A stretch of 39,857 nt of DNA from CAZHTS01 sp964535315 (GCA_964535315.1 CAZHTS010000043.1:1-39857), one strand, 5' to 3'; positions 30,846 to 38,636 are shown, counted from the stretch's first letter. Numbers and translations are program-made. The notes: generated by a model from the letters alone, not told the origin.

Positions 30846-31444
30846 GGAGCCAGCCAGTAGGTATACCCCAACCAGGCAACCAATACCAGCGCCAGGACGA
30901 AAACAATGACAATCATTACCAGCGTCAGGCAGTCCTGCTGCGACTTTTCCTGGGCCGCGGCGTCCACCTCGGCCGGGCGCTGGCGCAGGCGCGGCGCCGG
31001 GTTGGACACAGGGATGTGGATCTGCATGGCGGGCTTTTCTTTGAGCGCAGGAATCGGAGCCGGCGGCGAGGTTGGAGCAGGCTCCGCCCGAAGCGGAGGC
31101 GTCGCCAAAGGTATTTCAGCCTCCTGTGGCGACGTGGCTTCAGCCTCAGGGGTGAGGCGCGGCGGTTTGCTCGCCAGCAACGCCCCACGCCGGGGAGCCG
31201 GCGCCGGATATTTCTTCATTACTTCCAGGGCGCGCCGCGCCGTCTGGTCCTCCGGGTTGAGTTGTACGCAGCGTTCCAGCGCCCGCAGCTTGCTATCCCG
31301 GTCGGGCAGCGTTTCCACCAGCCAGAACCAGGCCGGCACGTTGTGCGGATCGCTGGAAACCAGACGGATCAAAACCGGGCGCGCCTCTTTTTTACGACCG
31401 GCCTTGATTGCAGCTATCGCTTGCTCGAGCTCGATAGAGCCCAT
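30836..31444 (-). CDS. TPR-like protein with proline-rich linker and C-terminal membrane anchor
   Basis: A 202-residue protein. Residues 1-80 form alpha-helical TPR-like hairpins (LEQAIAAIKAGRKKEARPVLIRLV, PAWFWLVETL, ALERCVQLNPEDQTARRAL). Residues 80-165 are a proline/alanine-rich, low-complexity linker. Residues about 172-195 are a single transmembrane helix (LTLVMIVIVFVLALVLVAWLGY) with a very short tail, so it is anchored by the C-terminus with the TPR part in the cytoplasm. Its partner is unknown. AGGAGG precedes the ATG at 31444. Confidence 0.85.
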   Translation of the reverse strand: MGSIELEQAIAAIKAGRKKEARPVLIRLVSSDPHNVPAWFWLVETLPDRDSKLRALERCVQLNPEDQTARRALEVMKKYPAPAPRRGALLASKPPRLTPEAEATSPQEAEIPLATPPLRAEPAPTSPPAPIPALKEKPAMQIHIPVSNPAPRLRQRPAEVDAAAQEKSQQDCLTLVMIVIVFVLALVLVAWLGYTYWLAPQP

Positions 31445-31601
31445 TGACTCCTCCTTCTGCCCGCGAAAAAACGGGTATGATTGATTCTATCAGAATTTCC
31501 ATAACCCACTTACCAGAATCAGTATCGATCTACCCGTTTCAAACATAACAAAACCCCCTCTTCCATATCCCAAATTCGCCGGCCCGTCTCGCTCAAACCT
31601 G

Positions 31602-31630
31602 TTGCATTTACCCTATCATCGTTGTATGCT
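31602..31630 (+). promoter_or_regulatory. Promoter of the UPF0173 hydrolase gene
   Basis: TTGCAT (31602-31607), a 17-base spacer and TATGCT (31625-31630) lie in the 236-base AT-rich gap before the ATG at 31681. The gap holds no other feature that I can identify. Confidence 0.5.
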
Positions 31631-31680
31631 TAATAACACAATATTCGCGCAATCCATCACTTTGTTCAGGAGGGAATCCC

Positions 31681-32364
31681 ATGGGGCTTGAACTCACCTG
31701 GTATGGTCACGCCGCCCTCGGGCTGTACACCGGCGGCTATCATCTGCTGATCGATCCATTCTTCAGCGGCAACCCGGCCAGCAGCACACAGGCCAACTCA
31801 CTCCCGGCAGACTTTATCCTGGTCACTCACGGTCACGGCGATCACATCGGCGACACCGTGGCCATCGCCCGCCGCACCGGTGCATTGGTGATCAGCAACT
31901 ACGAAATCGCCACCTGGCTGGCGGCCAAAAACGTCAAGACCCACGGGCAGCACCTGGGCGGCGGTTATCACCACCCGTTTGGCTACCTCAAGCTGACCTT
32001 TGCACTGCACGGCTCGGGTCTGCCGGACGGCTCGTACGGCGGCAACCCGGCCGGCTTCCTGCTCGACAGCCAGGAGGGGCTCAAGATTTATCTGGCCGGC
32101 GACACCGGCCTGTTCGGCGACATGCGCCTGATCGGCGAGGAAGGCATCGACCTGGCCGTACTGCCCATCGGGGATAATTTCACCATGGGCCCGGCCGACG
32201 CCCTGCGGGCGGTCAAACTGCTCCAGCCGCGGCACGTCGTCCCCATTCATTACAACACCTTTGACCTGATCCGTCAGGACGCCGCCGCCTGGGCCGAACT
32301 GGTGGAAAAAGAGACCGGCGCTCAGGTTCACCTGCTCTCACCCGGACAGACACTCAAGCTGTAA
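31681..32364 (+). CDS. Metal-dependent hydrolase, UPF0173 / UlaG-like metallo-beta-lactamase fold
   Basis: A 227-residue soluble metallo-hydrolase. The two-metal motif THGHGDHIGD is near residue 50-60, with a further metal aspartate in LAGDTGLFGDM near 140 and the late histidine in VVPIHYNTF near 188. The start MGLELTWYGHAALGL and DPFFSGNP segment are typical of UPF0173. The family is related to UlaG and probably acts on small esters or nucleotides; no substrate is known. A strong CAGGAGGGAA Shine-Dalgarno precedes the ATG. The pseudo-subtilase gene starts 15 bases after its stop. Confidence 0.9.
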   Translation: MGLELTWYGHAALGLYTGGYHLLIDPFFSGNPASSTQANSLPADFILVTHGHGDHIGDTVAIARRTGALVISNYEIATWLAAKNVKTHGQHLGGGYHHPFGYLKLTFALHGSGLPDGSYGGNPAGFLLDSQEGLKIYLAGDTGLFGDMRLIGEEGIDLAVLPIGDNFTMGPADALRAVKLLQPRHVVPIHYNTFDLIRQDAAAWAELVEKETGAQVHLLSPGQTLKL

Positions 32365-32379
32365 AAAATCGAGGTTGCC

Positions 32380-33462
32380 ATGAAAACCAGAAGCGGGGGA
32401 TCGATCTGGCGGATCGCATGTCTGGCGTTGCTGTGCACGCTGGCCGGCAGTCTGATGCGCCCAGCGCCGTCGGCCCGGGCCGACGGCGTCTACCAACGCT
32501 ACCTGCCGTTGGCCCACAGCCAGTTGAGCCAGCGCGTCCCCAACGATCCGCTCTTTGCGCAACAATGGGCGCTGCGCGCCCTCAAATTACCCGAAGCGTG
32601 GCCCTACACCACCGGCGCCCCTGGAACGGTGGTCGGCCTGATCAGCTTTGGGATCGAGAAAAACCACCCTGAATTCGCCGGGCGCTTGATCTTTGGCCGG
32701 CACGCCGACCTGAACACGGTGCCCAACGGCGACAACTGCGTCGTTGGCACCCATCTGGCCGGCATCGTGGCGGCGGCAGGCGATGACGGCCGCGGCGTGG
32801 CCGGGATGTCCTGGCGCACCCGTCTGCTGGCGCCGGTCACCGACCACGACTGCGTCTTCATCTCGCCGGCCATGAGCCAGATCATGCTGTGGGCAATCGA
32901 AGACGGCGCCGACATCCTGCTTGTACCCTATCCGACCGCGCTGACAATTTCGCTGCAAAGCGCCACCCAGGCCGCCCAGGCGCAGGATATCCTGGTCGTG
33001 GCCGCCGCCGGTGAATTCAAAACGCCGGCCGGCGCCACCGAGGCCCAATACCCGACCGGTTTTACGCGCGTGTTGGGCGTCACCGCCATCGACGCCGACA
33101 ACCAGCACATTGCCAACGTCGTCACCAACGCCGCAGTGGACGTAGCCGCCCCAGGACAGGCGATCCTCAGCACCTGGGTCAACGGGCAATACGCCACCTG
33201 CCCGCCGGACCCGGCCATCCCGCCGGCCCGCCCGCAGTGCAGCCCCAGCGCCCAGGCATCCGCCTTTGTCGCCGGGCTGGCGGCATTGGTCAGGGCATAC
33301 CACCCGGAATACAGCAGCGAACAGATCGCCCAGGCCATCCTGTGCAACGCCGACGACCTCGGCGACCCCGGCCGCGACGACGTTTACGGCTACGGGCGCA
33401 TCAACGCCTGGCGCACGCTGCGCAACGGCGCCCCGGCCGTTAACTGCGCCGACGACTGGTAG
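32380..33462 (+). CDS. Secreted subtilase-fold protein with all catalytic residues replaced
   Basis: A 360-residue exported protein with the S8 fold: signal peptide about residues 1-34 (ending SARA), then the core. Aligned to the subtilase motifs, the nucleophile and its helpers are lost: Asp of DTG is Ser89 (LISFGIEKNHPEF), His of HGTH is Val122 (CVVGTHLAG), the oxyanion Asn is Glu212 (VVAAAGEF), and the Ser of GTSMA is Ala291 (PSAQASAFVAG). The surrounding framework (HPEF, GTHLAGIVAA, VAAPGQ, FVAGLAALV) is well kept, so the protein folds but is not a serine protease. The frame is intact. A GAGG Shine-Dalgarno is present. It lies directly before the mevalonate operon leader. Confidence 0.88.
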   Translation: MKTRSGGSIWRIACLALLCTLAGSLMRPAPSARADGVYQRYLPLAHSQLSQRVPNDPLFAQQWALRALKLPEAWPYTTGAPGTVVGLISFGIEKNHPEFAGRLIFGRHADLNTVPNGDNCVVGTHLAGIVAAAGDDGRGVAGMSWRTRLLAPVTDHDCVFISPAMSQIMLWAIEDGADILLVPYPTALTISLQSATQAAQAQDILVVAAAGEFKTPAGATEAQYPTGFTRVLGVTAIDADNQHIANVVTNAAVDVAAPGQAILSTWVNGQYATCPPDPAIPPARPQCSPSAQASAFVAGLAALVRAYHPEYSSEQIAQAILCNADDLGDPGRDDVYGYGRINAWRTLRNGAPAVNCADDW

Positions 33463-33469
33463 CAGCGTT

Positions 33470-33565
33470 CTTCTCCGGCCAGGGCAGGTAACCTGATAGT
33501 TTTTGCCAGTGCTTGCCCTTTACCATAGGCGTAATTTGACCTGCAAAAAACTCTGGCCGGAGAAG
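33470..33565 (+). promoter_or_regulatory. Structured leader with 13-bp stem containing the HMG-CoA reductase Shine-Dalgarno
   Basis: Arms CTTCTCCGGCCAG (33470-33482) and CTGGCCGGAGAAG (33553-33565) are perfect complements around 70 bases. The 3' arm holds GGAGAAG, the ribosome-binding site five bases before the mvaA ATG at 33571, so closing the stem would hide it. Inside, GCAGGT (33484-33489) pairs with ACCTGC (33539-33544); alternatively GGGCA (33482-33486) could pair with TGCCC (33514-33518), which would open the outer stem base. That gives two exclusive states, as in a riboswitch or protein-responsive leader. No known class is recognised. A DNA-level reading, a small inverted-repeat element, cannot be excluded. 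Confidence 0.6.
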
Positions 33566-33570
33566 ATGTT

Positions 33571-34866
33571 ATGTGCGCGACGCCCCAATCCCCCGAACGA
33601 CGCTTTTACCAGCTCTCCCTGACCGAGCGGCTGGAACAACTGATAGAGCAGGCCGGCCTGACCCCACAGGAAGCCGGCGCCCTGAGCGGCTCGGCCGGGT
33701 TGAGCGCCGGGCAGGCCGATCACATGATCGAGAACGCAGTGGGTATCCACGGCCTGCCGCTGGGCATCGCCCAACACTTTGTGATCAACGGGCGCGCCGT
33801 GCTGGTGCCGATGGCGATCGAAGAGCCGTCGGTGGTGGCCGGGGCGTCTTTCATGGCCCGCCTTGCCGGAGACGGCGGCGGTTTTCACGCCCATTGCAGC
33901 GCCCCTGAGATGATCGGGCAGATGCAGGTGCTGCGCCTGGCCGACCCGCCGGCGGCGCGCCTGGCGTTGCTGGAACACCGCCAGGAACTGCTGGACGAGG
34001 CCGCCGGCATCGACCCGATATTGCAGCGCCTGGGCGGCGGCCCGCGCGACCTGGAGGTGCGCCTGATCGACGACTCACCCATCGGCCCCTTCCTGGTGGT
34101 GCACGTCATCTGCGACGTGCGCGACGCCATGGGCGCCAACGCCATCAATTCCATCACCGAGCGCCTGGCGCCGCGCGTGGAGAGCCTGACCGGCGGCAAG
34201 GTGCACCTGCGCATCCTCTCTAACCTGGCCGACCGCCGCCTGGCGCGCGCCCGCTGTACCATTCCGCTCGACCGCCTGGCGTTCGACCGGTATCCCGCCG
34301 AGGACGTGCGCGATGGCATCCTGGCCGCCTGGGCGTTTGCCGCCGCCGACCCCTACCGCGCCGCCACGCACAACAAGGGCATCATGAACGGCGTGGACGC
34401 GGTGGTGATCGCCAGCGGCAACGACTGGCGCGCCGTCGAGGCCGGGGCGCACGCTTACGCCGCCCGCAGCGGCCGCTACACCAGCCTGAGCACCTGGGGC
34501 AAAGACGCCCAGGGCAACCTGAGCGGCACACTCGAGATGCCGATGGCGGTCGGGATCGTCGGCGGGGCGACCCGCGTTCATCCCACCGCCCGGGCGGCGC
34601 TCAAGCTGATGGGCGTCCAGACCGCCGGGCAGTTGGCCGAGATCATCGTCTCGGTCGGCCTGGCGCAAAACCTGGCTGCCCTGCGCGCCCTCTCGACCGA
34701 GGGCATCCAGCGCGGCCACATGGCCCTGCACGCCCGCCAGGTGGCCATCGCCGCCGGCGCCGACAGCACCCAGGTCGACCGCGTCGCCGACCAGATGGTG
34801 CGCGAAAAAGCCATCCGCCTCGACCGCGCCGCCGAAATCCTGAGAAACACGGATTCAACGGATTGA
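33571..34866 (+). CDS. mvaA: Hydroxymethylglutaryl-CoA reductase, class II
   Basis: Reduces HMG-CoA to mevalonate (or the reverse), the committed step of isoprenoid synthesis by the mevalonate route. The 431-residue length and lack of membrane helices fit class II. All catalytic residues are present: Glu85 (AIEEPSVVAG), Lys269 (HNKGIMNG), Asp285 (ASGNDWRAVEAG) and His383 (RGHMALHAR), together with the ENAVG substrate loop near 54 and DAMGANAIN, the dinucleotide motif. As HMG-CoA synthase follows, a biosynthetic direction is likely. The last seven codons and the stop (34846-34866) lie inside a dispersed repeat, so the native C-terminus has been replaced or extended. Its start is under the structured leader. 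Confidence 0.95.
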   Translation: MCATPQSPERRFYQLSLTERLEQLIEQAGLTPQEAGALSGSAGLSAGQADHMIENAVGIHGLPLGIAQHFVINGRAVLVPMAIEEPSVVAGASFMARLAGDGGGFHAHCSAPEMIGQMQVLRLADPPAARLALLEHRQELLDEAAGIDPILQRLGGGPRDLEVRLIDDSPIGPFLVVHVICDVRDAMGANAINSITERLAPRVESLTGGKVHLRILSNLADRRLARARCTIPLDRLAFDRYPAEDVRDGILAAWAFAAADPYRAATHNKGIMNGVDAVVIASGNDWRAVEAGAHAYAARSGRYTSLSTWGKDAQGNLSGTLEMPMAVGIVGGATRVHPTARAALKLMGVQTAGQLAEIIVSVGLAQNLAALRALSTEGIQRGHMALHARQVAIAAGADSTQVDRVADQMVREKAIRLDRAAEILRNTDSTD

Positions 34867-34934
34867 GACGGATTCTTACCCCATGAAGAATTGTCTTTCC
34901 GTTAAATCCGTGCTTTTTTCGTTAAATCCGTGTT
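34846..34934. repeat. Dispersed ACACGGATTxAACGGATT-type repeat cluster
   Basis: AACACGGATTCAACG (34846-34860), then GGATTGAGACGGATT, then two inverse copies of CGTTAAATCCGTG (about 34900-34912 and 34920-34932). The first and last copies are inverted complements with a single mismatch and can form a long hairpin. Sequences of this kind are known as dispersed intergenic repeats in several bacterial phyla. The left copy extends into mvaA and supplies its stop; the right copies separate mvaA from the HMG-CoA synthase gene. Confidence 0.75.
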
Positions 34935-34962
34935 CTACTCCCCCATCACAAAGGACGCTACC

Positions 34963-36039
34963 ATGAGTGAAACCCCCTCCAATTCGCTGTTACTGAAACC
35001 CGACCGCCCGGTGGGCATCATCGGCTACGGCGCCTACGTGCCGCGTTACCGTCTGCCCGCCAGCGAGGTGGCGCGCGTGTGGGCCGGCGGCAAGGGCGGC
35101 CTGCCGATCAAAGAAAAGGCCGTGCCCGGTCTGGACGAAGACGTCATCACCATGTCGATTGAAGCAGCGCGCAACGCCCTGGCCCGCGCCGCCATCGATC
35201 CCTGCCAGCTGCGCGCCGTGTGGGTCGGCTCCGAGTCACACCCCTACGCCGTCAAACCGACCGGCACCATCGTGGCCGAAGCCATCGGCGCCGCCCCTAA
35301 CATCCAGGCCGCCGACTGGGAGTTTGCCTGCAAGGCCGGCAGCGAGGCGTTGGTCGCCTCGATCGGCCTGGTGGGCTCGGGCATGGCGCGTTACGCCATG
35401 GCCATCGGCATGGACACCGCCCAGGGCCGCCCGGGCGACACGCTCGAATACACCGCCGGGGCCGGCGGCGCGGCCTACATCGTCGGGCCGGCGGCCGAGG
35501 CGCTGGCCGAGATCGAAGGCTCGTACTCCTTCGTCACCGATACGCCCGACTTCTGGCGCCGCCAGGAGCAAAAATACCCCGAACACGGCCAGCGTTTTAC
35601 CGGCGAACCGGCTTACTTCAAACACATTCACGAAGCCGGCACGCGCATCATGAAAGAGTTGGGCGCCAGCGCCGCCGACTACCAGTACGTCGTCGTCCAC
35701 CAGCCCAACAGCAAATTCCCGCAGCGCGCCGCCAGCCTGCTGGGCTTCTCCAGCGAACAGATTGCCCCCGGGCTGCTCTCGCCGACCATCGGCAACACCT
35801 ACGCCGGTGCGGCGTTGATCGGTCTGACCGCCGTGCTCGACATCGCCAAAGCGGGCGACCGGGTGCTGGTGGTCTCGTTCGGCTCGGGCGCCGGCTCCGA
35901 CGCCTTCTCGCTGCGCGTCACCGCCGCCCTCGAAGAACGCCGCGGGCGCGCCCCGGCCACCAAAGATTATATCGCCCGCCGTACTCAGATCGACTACGGC
36001 ACCTATGTGCGCCTGCGCGGCAAACTGGCGATGAAGTAA
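34963..36039 (+). CDS. Hydroxymethylglutaryl-CoA synthase, archaeal type
   Basis: Condenses acetyl-CoA and acetoacetyl-CoA to HMG-CoA, 358 residues. The active-site cysteine is Cys123 in EFACKAGSEAL, preceded by the family segment GSESHPYAVKPTGT with Glu91, and the histidine is His246 in VVVHQPNSKFPQRA. All are intact. The beginning IIGYGAYVPRYRL and the end ARRTQIDYGTYVRLRGKL are typical of the archaeal-type enzymes that work in a complex with thiolase and a DUF35 protein; both genes follow here. ATG at 34963 has AAGGA eight bases before it; an upstream in-frame ATG at 34930 lies within the repeat and is less likely. Confidence 0.94.
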   Translation: MSETPSNSLLLKPDRPVGIIGYGAYVPRYRLPASEVARVWAGGKGGLPIKEKAVPGLDEDVITMSIEAARNALARAAIDPCQLRAVWVGSESHPYAVKPTGTIVAEAIGAAPNIQAADWEFACKAGSEALVASIGLVGSGMARYAMAIGMDTAQGRPGDTLEYTAGAGGAAYIVGPAAEALAEIEGSYSFVTDTPDFWRRQEQKYPEHGQRFTGEPAYFKHIHEAGTRIMKELGASAADYQYVVVHQPNSKFPQRAASLLGFSSEQIAPGLLSPTIGNTYAGAALIGLTAVLDIAKAGDRVLVVSFGSGAGSDAFSLRVTAALEERRGRAPATKDYIARRTQIDYGTYVRLRGKLAMK

Positions 36040-36075
36040 TCAACGGCTCAGTACCACCCATCCACAGGAGGACTT

Positions 36076-37239
36076 ATGACTGACGTTGTCATCGCCGGAA
36101 TCGGACAGATCCCCGTCGGCGAACACTGGGACACCCCACTGCACACCCTGGCGACGCGCGCCATCCAGGCCGCCCGCCGTGACGCCCCCGGGTTGGAACC
36201 GCAGGCGTTGTATATCGGCAACTTTCTCTCGCCGGTGCTCTCACACCAGGCCAACCTGGGGGCGTTGCTGAGCGAACACGCCGGCTTGAACAGTTGCGAG
36301 GCCTACACGGTCGAGGCGGCGGGCGCTTCCGGCGCCGCGGCGCTGCGCGTCGGCTACCTGGCAATCGCCTCAGGCTTCGTCGACGTGGCGCTGGTGCTCG
36401 GCGTGGAAAAATACACCGACTGCATCGGCCCCGAGTTGGAAGGCGCCGTGGCGCAGTCCATGGATTATGATTATGAGGGCGTCCCCGGGCTGACGCTGGC
36501 CGCCCAGGCCGGGCTGCTCATGCAGCGCTACCTGCACGATTATCAGGCGCCGCGCGCCGTCTTTGGCGAATTTCCGCTGCTGGCGCACGCCAACGGCGCC
36601 CACAACCCCAACGCCATGTACCGCAAGGCCATCAGCCGCGAGACCTACGAGCGCGCCGAACTGCTCAGCGCCCCGCTCAACCTGTTCGACGCCGCCCCCT
36701 ACGCCGACGGCGCCGCGGCGCTCGTCCTCACCCGCCGCGAGTGTGTCCCGGCGGACTTTCCTCATCCGTTGGTGCGCATCAGCGGTTCGGCCGTCTCAAT
36801 CGACACCCTGGCCCTGCACGACCGCCCCGATCCGTTGGCCTTCGATGCAGCCCGTTTCTCGGTCGAGCGCGCCTGCCGCCAGGCGGGCATCCTGCCCGGC
36901 GACGCAGACTTCTTTGAACTGTGCGACTCGTTCTCGATCTACGCCCTGCTCAGCCTGGAAGCGGCCGGTTTTGCACCGCGCGGCCAGGGCTGGAGAAGCA
37001 TGCAGGAGGGCTATTTTGGCCCGCAGGGCAAACTGCCCATCCTCACCCGCGGCGGCTTCAAGGCGCGCGGCAACCCGTTGGGCGCCGCCGGCGTGTACCA
37101 GGCGGTCGAGGCCGTCCAGCAACTGCGCGGCGCGGCGGGCGCCAACCAGGTGGCCAACGCCCGGCGGGCGCTGATCCAGTGCCTGGGTGGGCCGGCTTCC
37201 ACCGCCATCAGCCACGTGCTGGAACGTCTGTCGAACTGA
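36076..37239 (+). CDS. Thiolase-like protein of the mevalonate complex, catalytic residues replaced
   Basis: A 387-residue protein of the archaeal/SCP2 thiolase kind, next to HMG-CoA synthase and DUF35 as in archaeal complexes where thiolase feeds acetoacetyl-CoA directly to the synthase. Yet the nucleophile position is Gly83 (VEAAGASGAAAL, normally ACASG; a single-base change TGC to GGC would do), the HDCF-type histidine is Cys283 (ELCDSFS), and the late GHP histidine is Asn333 (ARGNPLGAAG). The rest of the fold, length and frame are normal. It would therefore not perform Claisen chemistry by the known mechanism and may serve as a structural or channelling subunit. AGGAGG precedes the ATG. 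Confidence 0.9.
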   Translation: MTDVVIAGIGQIPVGEHWDTPLHTLATRAIQAARRDAPGLEPQALYIGNFLSPVLSHQANLGALLSEHAGLNSCEAYTVEAAGASGAAALRVGYLAIASGFVDVALVLGVEKYTDCIGPELEGAVAQSMDYDYEGVPGLTLAAQAGLLMQRYLHDYQAPRAVFGEFPLLAHANGAHNPNAMYRKAISRETYERAELLSAPLNLFDAAPYADGAAALVLTRRECVPADFPHPLVRISGSAVSIDTLALHDRPDPLAFDAARFSVERACRQAGILPGDADFFELCDSFSIYALLSLEAAGFAPRGQGWRSMQEGYFGPQGKLPILTRGGFKARGNPLGAAGVYQAVEAVQQLRGAAGANQVANARRALIQCLGGPASTAISHVLERLSN

Positions 37240-37365
37240 CAGCTTTTGAGAGACGCCCGGCGCGTTTCTGATAGTGTTTGAGAGTCTCCAACCCGTATAC
37301 TGGCGATTACTTGAAAGAGAAGCCTTGCAGAATCAAAAGTCATGCAATCCAAAGGAGTGTAGAAG

Positions 37366-37767
37366 ATGGAAATTCCTCGCCACTGGCGGTTAAAACAACA
37401 ACGCTATGCCCTGATGGGCGAAGTCTGCCCGCACTGCGAAGCCAAGATCTTCCCGCCGCGCGACGTCTGCCCGCACTGCGGCGGTGAGGCCAAAACCCAG
37501 TTTGCCTTCAGTGGGCGCGGCCAGATCTATTCGTTTACGGTCATGTACGACGCCCCGGCCGGCTACGAAGACACCACGCCCTATACCGTGGCGCTGGTCA
37601 AGCTGGACGAAGGCCCGGTGGTCACCGCCCAACTGACCGACCTGGGCGACCAGCCGGTCGAGATCGGCATGCCGGTCGAGATGGTCACGCGCAAAATCCG
37701 CCAGGACGGCGACGAGCGCGGTATGTTAGTCTATGGATACAAGTTTAGACCGGTTTTGAGTGCCTGA
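37366..37767 (+). CDS. DUF35 OB-fold protein with zinc ribbon
   Basis: A 133-residue protein: a rubredoxin-like zinc ribbon with two CPHC pairs (Cys21, 24, 35, 38), followed by an OB-fold (GRGQIYSFTVMYDAPAGYE, PYTVALVKLDEGP, and GMPVEMV). In archaeal acetoacetyl-CoA thiolase/HMG-CoA synthase complexes this protein bridges the two enzymes and holds the CoA channel. The order HMG-CoA synthase, thiolase-like, DUF35 matches that arrangement. AAAGGAG lies nine bases before the ATG; 126 bases separate it from the thiolase-like gene, with TATACT at 37296-37301, so an extra internal promoter is possible. A terminator follows the gene. Confidence 0.92.
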   Translation: MEIPRHWRLKQQRYALMGEVCPHCEAKIFPPRDVCPHCGGEAKTQFAFSGRGQIYSFTVMYDAPAGYEDTTPYTVALVKLDEGPVVTAQLTDLGDQPVEIGMPVEMVTRKIRQDGDERGMLVYGYKFRPVLSA

Positions 37768-37787
37768 CCTGGTAATTGTGAGTTTAG

Positions 37788-37818
37788 AAACGCCCTCCCG
37801 AAACGGAGGGCGTTTTTT
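37788..37818 (+). terminator. Intrinsic terminator of the mevalonate operon
   Basis: CGCCCTCC (37791-37798) pairs with GGAGGGCG (37805-37812) around a 6-base loop, extended by AAA/TTT, and a T-run follows (37813-37818). It lies 21 bases after the DUF35 stop. Confidence 0.9.
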
Positions 37819-37915
37819 GTAAAAAATTGACAGGAAAACAACTCCAAAATTTTGGCAAGGCAAATAATTGGCACAAAAGGGTGGATAGTGGGACTATGCC
37901 ATTAAAGTGGGTTGC

Positions 37916-37944
37916 TTGACAAAGATCAATATCGTATATACAAT
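37916..37944 (+). promoter_or_regulatory. Promoter of the MazEF genes with palindromic operator
   Basis: TTGACA (37916-37921), 17 bases, then TACAAT (37939-37944). The palindrome GTATATAC (37934-37941) overlaps the -10 box, where a MazE/MazEF dimer could bind to shut the operon off. The mazE ATG is at 37970 with GGAG before it. Confidence 0.75.
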
Positions 37945-37969
37945 GTAATTACCAACCGGAGATAATCCT

Positions 37970-38230
37970 ATGAATACAACGATTCGTTCAAAAGTGATAA
38001 AGATAGGCAATTCGCGTGGCATCCGCATTCCAAGGGCGCTGTTAGAACAGGTCGGACTGACGGACGAGGTGGAGATGATGGTGGAAGGGAACAATCTGAT
38101 CATTCATTCTGCCCGGATTCCCCGTCAGGGGTGGGCAGCCCAGTTTGCTGCTATGGCAGCCCAGGGCGATGACCAACTGCTAGATCCACACTCTTCCACC
38201 CAATGGGACGAAGAAGGCTGGGCATGGTAG
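37970..38230 (+). CDS. mazE: MazE-like antitoxin (AbrB/SpoVT swapped-hairpin fold)
   Basis: An 86-residue antitoxin and transcription factor. Residues 5-50 form the AbrB-type DNA-binding beta-barrel (RSKVIKIGNSRGIRIPRALLEQVGL, then EVEMMVEGNNLIIH). The acidic, flexible C-terminus (DDQLLDPH, QWDEEGWAW) is the part that in MazE wraps around and blocks the toxin dimer. The toxin gene overlaps its stop by seven bases. Together they would form a type II toxin-antitoxin module, probably autorepressed at the palindrome in the promoter. Confidence 0.92.
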   Translation: MNTTIRSKVIKIGNSRGIRIPRALLEQVGLTDEVEMMVEGNNLIIHSARIPRQGWAAQFAAMAAQGDDQLLDPHSSTQWDEEGWAW

Positions 38231-38547
38231 TGCGGCGTTTTGAAGTTTACCTGATCAACCTTGACCCCACCCTGGGTAGCGAAATTCAAAAAACGCGACC
38301 TTGCCTGGTCATCTCGCCTGATGAGATGAACGAGTATATCAACACCATCATCGTCGCCCCAATGACCACAAAAGGACGTGATTATCCCACCCGGATTAGT
38401 TGCCAATTTGAAGGAAAAGAAGGGCAGGTGGTTTTGGATCAAATTCGCACCGTGGACAAAATTCGCCTGGTGAAAAAGCTTGGCAAAATAAACGTCGCCA
38501 CGCAAAAAGCGGTCCTGGCTGCGCTTATGGAGATGTTCAGCGAGTAA
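38224..38547 (+). CDS. mazF: MazF-like endoribonuclease toxin
   Basis: A 107-residue mRNA interferase of the PemK/MazF family. Residues 1-40 hold VVRRFEVYLINLDPTLGSEIQKTRPCLVIS, in which the conserved Arg/Pro loop lies near the active site, followed by IIVAPMTTKG, the FEGKEGQVVLDQIRTVDKIRL segment with the catalytic threonine/arginine region, and a helix AVLAALMEMF. ATG at 38224 overlaps the mazE stop (ATGGTAG) and gives coupled translation; an upstream start at 38203 is less likely. It ends 16 bases before the left end of an insertion sequence. Confidence 0.92.
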   Translation: MVVRRFEVYLINLDPTLGSEIQKTRPCLVISPDEMNEYINTIIVAPMTTKGRDYPTRISCQFEGKEGQVVLDQIRTVDKIRLVKKLGKINVATQKAVLAALMEMFSE

Positions 38548-38636
38548 GCCAAGCATGGTTTTATGTTCGAGTTTAGACAAAAAGTAGTGCGGCATTCCCT
38601 TTGAGGAAAACCGCACTTTGGTAGAAACTTAAAGTT

